Part shown: in pieces, positions 8,418 through 15,758 of the stretch
How positions within the stretch are numbered: the stretch's first letter is position 1
Layout of the letters: each line of letters begins with the position of its first letter
NCBI GenBank assembly: GCA_902495455.1
Contig: CABUXJ010000001.1
Location: 1-64,000 of the forward strand
Direction: 5' to 3'
Source: an uncultured Prevotella sp.
Lineage (GTDB): Bacteria; Bacteroidota; Bacteroidia; Bacteroidales; Bacteroidaceae
Length of the DNA stretch: 64,000 bases
The notes under the pieces: model-generated
Database searches by the model: none
Told to the model about the DNA's origin: nothing
What the model saw: only the letters and a program-made list of their open reading frames with translations
Position numbers and translations under genes: made by a program

Positions 8418-9881
8418 ATGAACAACAAACTATATGGCAATCTGATTTTCGAGCTCTCTCAGGAAGGGCGTTGCGGTTATTCGCTGCCCGAAAACCGTTT
8501 CGGCAGCTATGAGGTGCCGGCGGAGTTGCGCCGTGGAGAAGAGCCGCAACTGCCGGAGTGTGACGAGATGACGGTGGTGAGACACTACACTAACCACAGC
8601 GCCAACAACTTCGGAGTGAACAACGGCTTCTATCCTCTTGGCAGCTGCACGATGAAATATAATCCGATTATCAACGAGGAGATAGCCGCCATGCCGGAGT
8701 TTGCCGGTCTCCATCCGGCGCAGCCGGCCGAAACATGCCGCGGTGCGATAGACGTGATGGCCGGATTGGAGCGTTCGCTCTGCGCCCTGACGGGCTTGAG
8801 CCGTTTCACGCTCGCCCCGTTTGCCGGTGCCCACGGCGAGCTGACGGGTCTGATGATTATCCGTCAGTATCACGAAGACCGTGGCGACACGAAGCGCACG
8901 AAGGTCATCGTGCCCGACTCAGCGCACGGAACCAATCCCGCTTCGGCGGCCGTGTGCGGTCTCGACGTTGTGGAGGTGAAGAGCCGACCCGACGGTACGG
9001 TGGATGTCGACGACCTTCGCGGTCTGCTTGACGACACCGTGGCAGCTATGATGATGACCAATCCCAACACGCTCGGCCTCTTTGAATGTAGTATTCCCGA
9101 GATTGCGGCGCTCGTTCATGACTGCGGCGCGCTGATGTATTACGACGGAGCTAACCTCAACCCGATGCTCGGTGCATGCCGTCCGGGCGACATGGGCTTC
9201 GACGTGATGCACATCAATCTTCACAAGACATTCTCAACGCCGCATGGCGGAGGCGGTCCCGGTGCCGGTCCGGTGGGAGTCCGCAAGGGCATGGAGGCCA
9301 TAGTGGAGCGGTTCAGCAATGTCCCAGCACAGGACGGCGCGGCCGATTCGGATGCGCCGCTGAAGGTCGGAGCATGGCACGGCAACTTCGCAGTATTGAT
9401 GCGGGCCTACGCCTATATCCTCACTCTCGGCCGGGAGAACATCCGGATGGTCGGTCCGCTGGCCACGCTCAATGCCAATTACATCAAAGAATCGCTCAAA
9501 GACGTCTACGCTCTGCCCATCGAAGGATTGTGCAAGCACGAGTTCGTCTTCGACGGACTGCGCGACAAGTCGACCGGAGTCACGACGATGGATGTTGCCA
9601 AGCGGTTGCTTGACTACGGCTATCATGCCCCGACAATCTATTTTCCGCTGCTCTTCCACGAGTCGCTCATGATTGAGCCGACTGAGAATGAGAGCAAGGA
9701 GACCATCGACGGATTCATTGCCGTCATGCGCCGCATCGCCGAAGAGGCCGTCGAGAAGCCGGACGAGGTGAAGAGTGCGCCCCACAACACGCCCATCGGA
9801 CGTGTCGACGATGTTCTGGCAGCCAAGCATCCTGTGGTCACATACAGGCAATTGGCGGCTGAAAAGGCGGCAGGAGACTGA
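8418..9881 (+). CDS. gcvPB: glycine dehydrogenase (decarboxylating) subunit 2
   Basis: A 487-residue PLP-bearing subunit of the split P protein. It decarboxylates glycine and loads the aminomethyl group on lipoyl-GcvH. The PLP lysine is residue 270 in NLHKTFSTPHGGGGPG. NNGFYPLGSCTMKYNP near residue 70 and DSAHGTNPASA near residue 170 are further family signatures. Length is usual. It closes the gcv run and is followed by a strong terminator hairpin at 9922-9987. Confidence 0.97.
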   Translation: MNNKLYGNLIFELSQEGRCGYSLPENRFGSYEVPAELRRGEEPQLPECDEMTVVRHYTNHSANNFGVNNGFYPLGSCTMKYNPIINEEIAAMPEFAGLHPAQPAETCRGAIDVMAGLERSLCALTGLSRFTLAPFAGAHGELTGLMIIRQYHEDRGDTKRTKVIVPDSAHGTNPASAAVCGLDVVEVKSRPDGTVDVDDLRGLLDDTVAAMMMTNPNTLGLFECSIPEIAALVHDCGALMYYDGANLNPMLGACRPGDMGFDVMHINLHKTFSTPHGGGGPGAGPVGVRKGMEAIVERFSNVPAQDGAADSDAPLKVGAWHGNFAVLMRAYAYILTLGRENIRMVGPLATLNANYIKESLKDVYALPIEGLCKHEFVFDGLRDKSTGVTTMDVAKRLLDYGYHAPTIYFPLLFHESLMIEPTENESKETIDGFIAVMRRIAEEAVEKPDEVKSAPHNTPIGRVDDVLAAKHPVVTYRQLAAEKAAGD

Positions 9882-9921
9882 TCGGAGAGAGTTAACGAAC
9901 AAAATAAAACAATGTCAATCC

Positions 9922-9987
9922 AGCAGAGACGCGAAGACACGGAGGTACATCACAGTGACCTCTGAGTCTTCGCGTCTCTGCTTTTTT
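9922..9987 (+). terminator. Rho-independent terminator after gcvPB
   Basis: A perfect 17-bp arm pair (AGCAGAGACGCGAAGAC at 9922-9938, GTCTTCGCGTCTCTGCT at 9966-9982) has a further GAGGT/ACCTC stem inside and a T-run at 9981-9987. It separates the gcv genes from lpdA. A partial arm of similar sequence occurs near 17485-17505. Confidence 0.85.
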
Positions 9988-10002
9988 GTGCTTTAAGCGC
10001 TA

Positions 10003-10062
10003 AAACATTGTGCTTAAGACGAGCAAGTCTTGTTCTTTTGGCACGCAAACATTGTGCTTCAG
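10003..10062. repeat. direct repeat in the lpdA leader
   Basis: Two copies of a 16-bp word, AAACATTGTGCTT(A/C)AG, lie at 10003-10018 and 10047-10062, 44 bp apart, directly before lpdA. No -7 box is evident in this leader. The repeat could be a binding site or a duplication remnant. Confidence 0.6.
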
Positions 10063-10091
10063 GCACGCATACACAAATCAACATATACGTT

Positions 10092-11612
10092 ATGAAAACA
10101 GATCTCATCATCATCGGCAGCGGCCCGGGTGGCTATCGTGCCGCCGAATATGCCGCCGGACATGGCCTCGGAGTTGTCATCATCGACGAGCGCGAGGCCG
10201 GAGGAACATGTCTCAACCGCGGTTGCATACCGACGAAGGCGCTCTGCCGCCATGCCGAAATAATCGATACATTGCGCGAAGCCTCTGCCTTGGGGCTTTC
10301 CGACCTTAGTTACACCATTGATTTTCCGCGTATCAGGGAGCGTCAGCAGCAGATCGTCAGCCAGCTGCGTGGCGGCGTTGAGCAGATTCTCGCCAAGCCG
10401 GGCATAACACTGAAGCACGGACATGCCACATTCTGCGGCCCGCGGACGGTGGCAGTCGGCGATGAAGAATATGAAGCCGACAATATTATTATTGCCACGG
10501 GAGCGCGACCCAAGATGATTCCCGCTTGTGCGGGACTATCGAGGAGTGAGGAGTGTGGAGTGAGGAGTGAGAATAGTCTTTCTTCGAGGAGTGAGGAGTG
10601 TGGAGTGAGGAGGGAGAATAGTCCTGTTGCTAATAGTAATCTCACTCCTCCCTCCACACTCCTCCCTCCACAAAGAAAGAGTAATCTCACTCCTCCCTTC
10701 ACTCTCCTCCCTCCACGAGAACCCAGAACCTCCATCCTCACCTCCGACGAACTGCTTGCCATCGACCACGTTCCCGGCCGGTTGTGCATCGTCGGGGCCG
10801 GTGTGATAGGCATGGAGTTCGCCTCTATCTTCAATAGCTTGGGCAGTGAGGTGACGGTCGTGGAATATATGAAAGAATGTCTTCCGGCGATAGACAGCGA
10901 CATTGCCGGACGGCTGCGCAAGAGCCTGTCGCGCCGGGGCATCACGTTCTTCATGCAGTCGGCCGTGACGGAGATGTCCGAAGGACGTGTGACGTTCGAT
11001 CGTAAGGGCAAGCCGCAGACCGTTGAGGCCGACACGATACTCGTCGCCACAGGCCGGCGACCGAATGTCGATGGCCTCGGCCTCGAAGCCGCCGGTGTGG
11101 AATATGACGCAAAGGGGATAAAGACCGATGACCACATGCAGACCAATGTGGCCGGCATCTACGCCATCGGCGACGTCAACGGCCGCTGTATGCTGGCCCA
11201 CGCAGCGACGATGCAGGGCATACATGCCGTCAACACTATCCTCGGACGCCATGACGACATCCGTCTGGACATCATGCCGTCGGCCATCTTCACCCATCCC
11301 GAAGCCGCCGGTGTGGGAATGAGTGAGGACCAGTGTAAGGCGCAGGGCGTCGACTACACCTGCCGTAAGGCTTACCACCGTGCCAACGGCAAGTCTCTGA
11401 CGATGGGCGAGGCTGACGGAATGGTCAAACTGATTGCCGACGCTGACGGCCGTATCATCGGATGTCATGCCTACGGTCCCCATTCGGCCGACATGGTTCA
11501 GGAAATCAGTGCGCTGATGTGTCGCGAGACAACCGTCGCTCAGCTCCGCGACATGGTCCACATCCACCCGACGGTGGGCGAGATGCTGCAGGAAGCGGCG
11601 ATGGCGGACTGA
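10092..11612 (+). CDS. lpdA: dihydrolipoyl dehydrogenase with an in-frame repeat insertion
   Basis: A 506-residue FAD/NAD flavoprotein disulfide oxidoreductase (E3/L protein) that reoxidises dihydrolipoyl groups, here presumably of GcvH. It has the FAD-binding GSGPGG at residues 9-14, the redox disulfide C40/C45 in GGTCLNRGCIPTK, the NAD-binding GAGVIGMEF motif, and the C-terminal HIHPTVGEML catalytic His/Glu. Residues 150 to about 213 do not belong to the family. They follow GARPKMIPACAG, precede ILTSDELL, read SRSEECGVRSEN and similar, and are encoded by a dispersed GAGGAGTGAG repeat (10539-10717). Without them the length would be about 444, normal for Lpd. The insertion falls in a loop between FAD and NAD domains, so the enzyme may still work. 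The start at 10092 follows from the conserved MKTDLIIIGSG; more upstream ATGs are ignored. Confidence 0.93.
   Translation: MKTDLIIIGSGPGGYRAAEYAAGHGLGVVIIDEREAGGTCLNRGCIPTKALCRHAEIIDTLREASALGLSDLSYTIDFPRIRERQQQIVSQLRGGVEQILAKPGITLKHGHATFCGPRTVAVGDEEYEADNIIIATGARPKMIPACAGLSRSEECGVRSENSLSSRSEECGVRRENSPVANSNLTPPSTLLPPQRKSNLTPPFTLLPPREPRTSILTSDELLAIDHVPGRLCIVGAGVIGMEFASIFNSLGSEVTVVEYMKECLPAIDSDIAGRLRKSLSRRGITFFMQSAVTEMSEGRVTFDRKGKPQTVEADTILVATGRRPNVDGLGLEAAGVEYDAKGIKTDDHMQTNVAGIYAIGDVNGRCMLAHAATMQGIHAVNTILGRHDDIRLDIMPSAIFTHPEAAGVGMSEDQCKAQGVDYTCRKAYHRANGKSLTMGEADGMVKLIADADGRIIGCHAYGPHSADMVQEISALMCRETTVAQLRDMVHIHPTVGEMLQEAAMAD
10539..10717. repeat. purine/pyrimidine-arm palindromic repeat inside lpdA (family A)
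   Basis: Two purine-rich left arms (TCGAGGAGTGAGGAGTGTGG near 10539 and again near 10583) and two pyrimidine-rich right arms (CTCACTCCTCCCTCC near 10640 and 10685, ending CCACGA) form a nested inverted repeat within the lpdA reading frame. Termini are TCGAGGAG and CTCCCTCCACGA. The frame used is the only stop-free frame of the left arm on this strand. The same element is found at 14453-14576 and 38211-38386. Confidence 0.9.
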
Positions 11613-11637
11613 CGGAATAACAGATATATCCTTTCAG

Positions 11638-11696
11638 ACGGGACTGCGGTTTGGCATATTTCCATATGATATAAGCCAAACCGCAGTCCCGTTTTT
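11638..11696. terminator. bidirectional terminator between lpdA and the E1-like gene
   Basis: A perfect 18-bp inverted repeat (ACGGGACTGCGGTTTGGC at 11638-11655 with its complement at 11674-11691) is followed by a T-run on the plus strand. It lies between two convergent genes. Confidence 0.88.
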
Positions 11697-11710
11697 GTAT
11701 TGTCGTCCGG

Positions 11711-12469
11711 TCACCGAATCCCGCTTCCGCACGTCCGGCACGCCGGATTGCGGTTCACCCGGATTTGGTTGAACTCCATCGACTGTGCGTCGAATGTCAG
11801 CAGCTTGTCGGTGAGCAGCTGGCCTGTGCCCGTGAGATATTTCAGCGCCTCGGTGGCTTGTATGACTCCGATGACTCCGGGAATGGTGCCGAGCAGTCCG
11901 GCCTCGGCGCATGAGGGCACTTCGCCGGCCGGCGGTTCGGCTCCGAACATGCAACGGTAGCAGGCGTGGCCCGGCAGCCAGGTGAACGTCTGACCCTGAA
12001 AGCGGAGCACCGCTCCGTGAGAGAACGGTTTGCCGGCGGCCACGCATACGTCGTTGATGAGCAGCTTCGACTCGTAGTTGTCGGTGGCGTCGATGACGAA
12101 ATCGTAGTCTTTCATCACGTTCATGGCCTCTGCAGTGGTGAGATATTCCCGATAGAGATTGACGCGCACGTTCGGATTGAGGGCGTTGATGGTCTCGCGG
12201 GCCGACTCCGCTTTCATCTTTCCGGTGTCGGCTGTCGCGTGGATGACCTGACGCTGGAGGTTTGAAATGTCCACGATGTCGCCGTCGGCCACGCCGATCA
12301 CTCCCGTTCCGGCTGCCGCCAGATACATCAGGACGGGAGAGCCGAGCCCTCCGGCGCCAATCACGAGCACCCGACCCTCCTTAATCCTCATCTGTCCCTC
12401 CGGTCCGATTTCCTTCAGGGTGAGATGGCGGCTATATCTTTTCCGTTCTTCTTCAGATAGTGTGTTCAT
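11711..12469 (-). CDS. E1-like adenylyltransferase (MoeB/ThiF/HesA family)
   Basis: A 252-residue ATP-dependent enzyme that adenylates the C-terminus of a ubiquitin-like sulfur-carrier protein. It has the Rossmann GAGGLGSP at 38-45, the ATP-site Asp in VADGDIVDISNLQRQ, catalytic-type Cys187 (SCAEAGLLG) and a zinc site with Cys170/173 and Cys244/247. Length is that of MoeB/ThiF without a rhodanese domain. It lies 45 bp downstream of metY on the same strand, so the two are probably cotranscribed. That pairing recalls thiocarboxylate-dependent homocysteine synthesis (HcyF with MetY and a carrier, described in Wolinella). No carrier gene is visible here. It could equally serve thiamine or molybdopterin synthesis. 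Confidence 0.9.
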   Translation of the reverse strand: MNTLSEEERKRYSRHLTLKEIGPEGQMRIKEGRVLVIGAGGLGSPVLMYLAAAGTGVIGVADGDIVDISNLQRQVIHATADTGKMKAESARETINALNPNVRVNLYREYLTTAEAMNVMKDYDFVIDATDNYESKLLINDVCVAAGKPFSHGAVLRFQGQTFTWLPGHACYRCMFGAEPPAGEVPSCAEAGLLGTIPGVIGVIQATEALKYLTGTGQLLTDKLLTFDAQSMEFNQIRVNRNPACRTCGSGIR

Positions 12470-12514
12470 GCTGTGTGTATTACATATTGTCTTTATGTGA
12501 AGAGCATCGTTCCC

Positions 12515-13813
12515 TCATATCCTGTCGAGCGCCTGACTGATGTCGGCGATGAGGTCGTCGACGTATTCCGTTCCGATGCTGAGCCGGATGGTCGACGGAA
12601 GGATGTGCTGTTGGGCGAGCTCCTCGGGCGAGAGCTGCGAGTGAGTCGTGGTGGCGGGGTGGATGACGAGGCTCTTCACGTCGGCCACATTGGCCAGCAG
12701 CGAGAATATTTCGAGATTGTCGATGAAGGCCCATGCCTCTTTCTCGCCGCCGCGTATGTCGAAGGTGAAGATGGAGCCGCCGCCCGCGGGGAACAGTTTC
12801 GTGTAAAGCCCGTGGTCGGGATGCGTCGTAAGCTGCGGATGGTTCACCCGGGCCACCTTGGGATGGGCGGCGAGGAAATCGACGACGCGGCGCGTGTTGT
12901 AGGCGTGGCGCTCCACGCGCAGGCTCAGCGTCTCCAGTCCCTGAAGCAGAATCCACGCGTTGAAGGGAGAAATGGCGGCTCCCGTGTCACGCAGGATGAC
13001 GGCGCGTATGCGTGTGACGAAGGCGGCGCGGCCGGCAACGTCGGCAAAGACGGCACCGTGGTAGCTCGGGTCGGGCTGGGCCAGTGTGGGATATTTCGCG
13101 GCATTGGCCTTCCAGTCGAAGCGGCCGGCGTCGACGATTATTCCGCCGAGACTTGACCCGTGGCCGCCGATGAACTTCGTGGCCGAGTGGACGACGACGT
13201 CGGCGCCGTGTTCGATGGGTCGGATGAGATAGGGCGTGCCGAAGGTGTTGTCGACAATCACGATGGTGTTGTGGCGGTGGGCAATTTCGGCAATGCGGCC
13301 GATGTCGGTCACGTTGGCATTGGGATTGCCGAATGTCTCTATGATGATGGCTTTTGTGTTCGGACGGAACGCCGCGTCGATGGCCTCGAAGTCGGCGGGA
13401 TTGACGATTGTGTGGCCGACGCCCTGAGTGCTGAGCGTGTGGGCGATGAGATTGTACGTGCCGCCGTAGAGATTGTCGGCCGCGATGATATGGTCGCCGG
13501 CCTGTGCGACATTCTGCAGGGCGTAGGTGATGGCGGCCGCTCCGCTGGCAACGGCCAGTCCGGCGACACCGCTTTCGAGTGCCGCCACGCGGTCTTCGAG
13601 CACACCCTGGGTGGAATTTGTCAGCCGGCCATAAATGTTTCCGGAGTCGCGCAGTCCGAACCGGTCGGCAGCGTGCTGCGAGTTGCGGAAGACATACGAC
13701 GTCGTCTGATATATCGGTACGGCTCTTGCATCTGTCGCCGGGTCCGGATTTTCCTGTCCTACGTGGAGCTGGAGGGTTTCAAAATGGAGCTTGCTGAGTG
13801 ATTCTTTCTTCAT
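12515..13813 (-). CDS. metY: O-acetylhomoserine aminocarboxypropyltransferase (sulfhydrylase)
   Basis: A 432-residue Cys/Met metabolism PLP enzyme. MetY condenses O-acetylhomoserine with sulfide or a sulfur carrier to give homocysteine. The N-terminus, FETLQLHVGQENPDPATDAR, and the length of about 430 are typical of MetY and longer than MetB/MetC. The PLP lysine lies in VVHSATKFIGGHGSS (about residue 210). The C-terminal LSPEELAQQ and SIGTEYVDDLIAD blocks are standard. It is the first gene of a two-gene unit with the E1-like protein, and is divergent from an Lrp/AsnC regulator that probably controls it. The -7 box is at 13861-13869. Confidence 0.95.
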   Translation of the reverse strand: MKKESLSKLHFETLQLHVGQENPDPATDARAVPIYQTTSYVFRNSQHAADRFGLRDSGNIYGRLTNSTQGVLEDRVAALESGVAGLAVASGAAAITYALQNVAQAGDHIIAADNLYGGTYNLIAHTLSTQGVGHTIVNPADFEAIDAAFRPNTKAIIIETFGNPNANVTDIGRIAEIAHRHNTIVIVDNTFGTPYLIRPIEHGADVVVHSATKFIGGHGSSLGGIIVDAGRFDWKANAAKYPTLAQPDPSYHGAVFADVAGRAAFVTRIRAVILRDTGAAISPFNAWILLQGLETLSLRVERHAYNTRRVVDFLAAHPKVARVNHPQLTTHPDHGLYTKLFPAGGGSIFTFDIRGGEKEAWAFIDNLEIFSLLANVADVKSLVIHPATTTHSQLSPEELAQQHILPSTIRLSIGTEYVDDLIADISQALDRI

Positions 13814-13860
13814 AACGCTGTTCTTTTATGTTTATGTTTTGTTTCTGTCATGTTTCTGCT

Positions 13861-13869
13861 GCAAAGGTA
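13861..13869 (-). promoter_or_regulatory. metY: -7 box for metY
   Basis: On the minus strand this reads TACCTTTGC, a match to TAnnTTTGC, about 48 nt before the metY ATG. It is one of a divergent pair with 13921-13929. Confidence 0.75.
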
Positions 13870-13920
13870 ATAACGCGGGAAAGATATTCCAAGGTTTTCG
13901 CTGTATTCGGAAAATATCAC

Positions 13921-13929
13921 TATATTTGC
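13921..13929 (+). promoter_or_regulatory. -7 box for the Lrp/AsnC gene
   Basis: TATATTTGC, about 42 nt before the ATG at 13971. The 50 bp between this and the metY box would be shared control DNA, a natural place for an autoregulating Lrp-type protein to bind. Confidence 0.75.
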
Positions 13930-13970
13930 ACCGTCTTACAGTAATGATATTCTAAAAACAACATTGAAAC

Positions 13971-14447
13971 ATGAACGAAACAGAATCACTCGACCGCACG
14001 GACCTGCTCATTCTCGACGCGCTGCAGCACAACGCACGCATGACCAACAAGGAGCTTGCCGCCCAGGTTCACCTGTCGCCCACGCCGGTCTTCGAACGCT
14101 GGAAACGGCTCGAACGCGAGGGCTATATAAAAAAGTATATCGCCGTGCTTGACGCCGACAAGCTCAACCGCGGCTTCGTCGTTTTCTGCAGCGTGAAGCT
14201 GATCCGGCTGAACACGGAAACGGCAAACGACTTCACCACCCGCGTCATGGCGATGCCCGAGGTCACGGAGTGCTACAACATCTCCGGCCACTTTGACTAC
14301 ATGCTCAAACTCCATTCTTTCGACATGAAGCAGTATCAGCGCTTTCTGATGGACGTGCTCGGAAAGATTGAGAGTGTGGCCTCGATAGAGAGCACGTTCG
14401 TGATGGAGGAAGTGAAGCATGAGTATGGTGTTGGGGTAGTGGGGTAG
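13971..14447 (+). CDS. Lrp/AsnC family transcriptional regulator
   Basis: A 158-residue feast/famine regulator. The N-terminal winged HTH is about residues 7-65 (LDRTDLLILDALQHNARMTN, then a recognition helix around LSPTPVFERWKRLEREG). An AsnC/RAM ligand-binding domain follows, with VMAMPEVTECYNISGHFDYM near 85-105. Length is typical. It is divergently transcribed from metY, so regulation of methionine or sulfur metabolism is the simplest guess. The ATG at 13971 fits the conserved start. A family A repeat begins a few bases after its stop. Confidence 0.94.
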   Translation: MNETESLDRTDLLILDALQHNARMTNKELAAQVHLSPTPVFERWKRLEREGYIKKYIAVLDADKLNRGFVVFCSVKLIRLNTETANDFTTRVMAMPEVTECYNISGHFDYMLKLHSFDMKQYQRFLMDVLGKIESVASIESTFVMEEVKHEYGVGVVG

Positions 14448-14452
14448 GTTTT

Positions 14453-14576
14453 TGAGGAGGGAGGATTTTCGAGGAGGGAGGAGTGTGGAGGGAGGAGGGA
14501 GAATTGTCTTGTTGGATGAAAACAAAGCTATTCTCCCTCCTCCCTCCACCCTCCTCTCTCCTCGAAACCCCTCCTC
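14453..14576. repeat. purine/pyrimidine-arm palindromic repeat after the Lrp gene (family A)
   Basis: Left arm GAGGAGGGAGGATTTTCGAGG and GAGGAGTGTGGAGGGAGG, a loop around 14511-14530, and right arm CTCCCTCCTCCCTCCACC ending CTCCTCGAAACCCCTCCTC. It starts 6 nt after the Lrp stop codon. This is the intergenic form of the element found inside lpdA and lpxB. It has the same orientation on the plus strand as both of those. Confidence 0.88.
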
Positions 14577-14593
14577 TATGTAATGTTTTTTCT

Positions 14594-14784
14594 GAATTTA
14601 AAGCCGTCAGGAGTAGGGACTTTCTGAAAAAAATCCTCCACGGCTTCAAATAATCGAAATATGACGTCCGTTATTTTCCGGTTATTTATTCATTATATAT
14701 CCACTCTTTTCTTAACATCCTTATTCTCAGTTGTTTATGTAAGGCGGCATCTCGGTTGACTTCCTCCGAAGCCGAAAAAGCCTT
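14594..14784. other. non-coding leader of a 107-bp element
   Basis: Bases 14594-14656 (GAATTTAAAGCCGTC ... CTCCACGGCTTCAAATAATCG) resemble 63622-63683. In both places this block starts exactly 191 bp before a 107-bp palindromic element. No reading frame is credible here. Confidence 0.55.
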
Positions 14785-14891
14785 GCCGTAAGGGCCTCCC
14801 GAGGTTGCAACGGGGCCCTTACGGCGTTCTGGCGGCGGCCCCGTTGCAACCTCAGAAGGCCGCTATTGCGACCCCGGGAGGCCCTTACGGC
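14785..14891 (+). repeat. 107-bp palindromic element, copy 1 (family D)
   Basis: Outer arms GCCGTAAGGGCCTCCCG and CGGGAGGCCCTTACGGC enclose an inner pair, GAGGTTGCAACGGGGCC and GGCCCCGTTGCAACCTC. The element can fold as a multi-stem structure. A partial extra arm (GCCGTAAGGCCCTCCCGGGG) follows near 14950. It is downstream-flanked by CAGAAAAACGAGG and a TTTTCGGCC word shared with other copies. Confidence 0.9.
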
Positions 14892-15325
14892 AGAAAAACG
14901 AGGTCGTTTTCGGCCTTCAAAAAAATCAAAAATCTTCGTTGTAGAAACGCCGTAAGGCCCTCCCGGGGTCGTTGCTACGTCCGTAAGTGACGTTTTTGGG
15001 TCGTCGGACAGGCCGAAAAGTGCCGAAAACGGGTCAAAAATGAGCAAAAACGAACTTTTTCCGAAGGTGGTTTTGTAAGATAATATGACAAAGAAAACAT
15101 GTTTGGAAATGGGTAAGTATTAAGCGGTTTTCGTAACGTCTTTACTTCTGCCAATAAATGACATGTAGAAAATATGTGATAATTTAAGAGAAAGTGCCTT
15201 TTCCTTTGCAGGGAGAAAAGATGCGATTGACTGTTTCCACTTGCTTGTTGACTCTTTAACTTTTTAGTTGACTCTTTAGGAAGAAAAATATTGTCTTTAA
15301 ATAACATTATTTTAAAATTATATTA
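14892..15325. other. non-coding, AT-rich
   Basis: No credible gene. The first 110 bases carry partial arms of the 107-bp family. The rest is AT-rich spacer, with a short direct repeat around 15243-15277 (GTTGACTCTTTA twice), leading to the promoter at 15326. Confidence 0.5.
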
Positions 15326-15334
15326 TATCTTTGC
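15326..15334 (+). promoter_or_regulatory. -7 box of a candidate non-coding RNA
   Basis: TATCTTTGC matches TAnnTTTGC and is preceded by an AT-rich tract. Transcription would begin near 15340, just before a GC-rich stem-forming sequence that opens no reading frame of useful length. Confidence 0.6.
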
Positions 15335-15337
15335 ACT

Positions 15338-15680
15338 TGTTCCCGCGCCAATGCCATCGGCTGTGCGCAGCCTGACGGCGCTGGGTGGGGTACAGACATA
15401 TATGGAAAAGGCGTTTACTTGACGCTTGTTCTTGACGGCCAGAAATCTCGCAAATTTCAGATTCGATCAAGGATGGGGCAAAGGTAGATGCCACGTGGGT
15501 ATGTATTATCTGCATGCCATACGGTGCGCGTGTGTCCGTCGATATCGGACACGGTGTGGAGTATGGCTGCAATTATACACATATTCGGCGTGGGTTCTGC
15601 GTTGCTCATTCTATCGGATCGGGCAATGCGAGAGCCTCTGGCTGTGGGATGGGTGACGGGTACAGATTCCCACGTTTTTT
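15338..15680 (+). ncRNA. candidate structured non-coding RNA (about 340 nt), family not recognised
   Basis: This stretch is bounded by a -7 box at 15326-15334 and a terminator-like hairpin with T-run at 15644-15680. Stems can be read directly: GCGCC...GGCGC with an internal GGCTG/CAGCC near 15349-15385, and GCCATAC...GTATGGC enclosing TGTCCG/CGGACA near 15512-15570. All frames are interrupted. It does not show the conserved cores I would expect of RNase P RNA, tmRNA or SRP RNA, and I cannot assign it to 6S. The alternative is a decayed gene. Confidence 0.4.
15644..15680 (+). terminator. terminator hairpin of the candidate RNA
   Basis: GTGGGA at 15644-15649 pairs with TCCCAC at 15668-15673 and is followed by G and six T. 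The loop is long (18 nt), which lowers confidence. Confidence 0.5.
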
Positions 15681-15758
15681 GCTATATATGATAAACATAA
15701 ATCAAAATTACGTAAACGCTGTGCGTTGGGAGTCGGCCGGCACAAAAAATTATCTATT

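Noticed and set aside
10539..10717. Frameshift or pseudogene in lpdA caused by the repeat
   Set aside because: The frame stays open through the insert and both flanking domains keep their catalytic motifs, so the gene is interrupted but not broken.
12473..13156. 227-codon plus-strand ORF opposite metY
   Set aside because: Antisense shadow; metY has full-length family motifs.
15514..15750. Degenerate M23 peptidase (VSVDIGHGVEYGCNYTHI resembles the HxG...YxH region)
   Set aside because: Resemblance is limited to a few residues, no zinc HLH motif follows and the frame has no upstream start; the candidate-RNA reading fits better.
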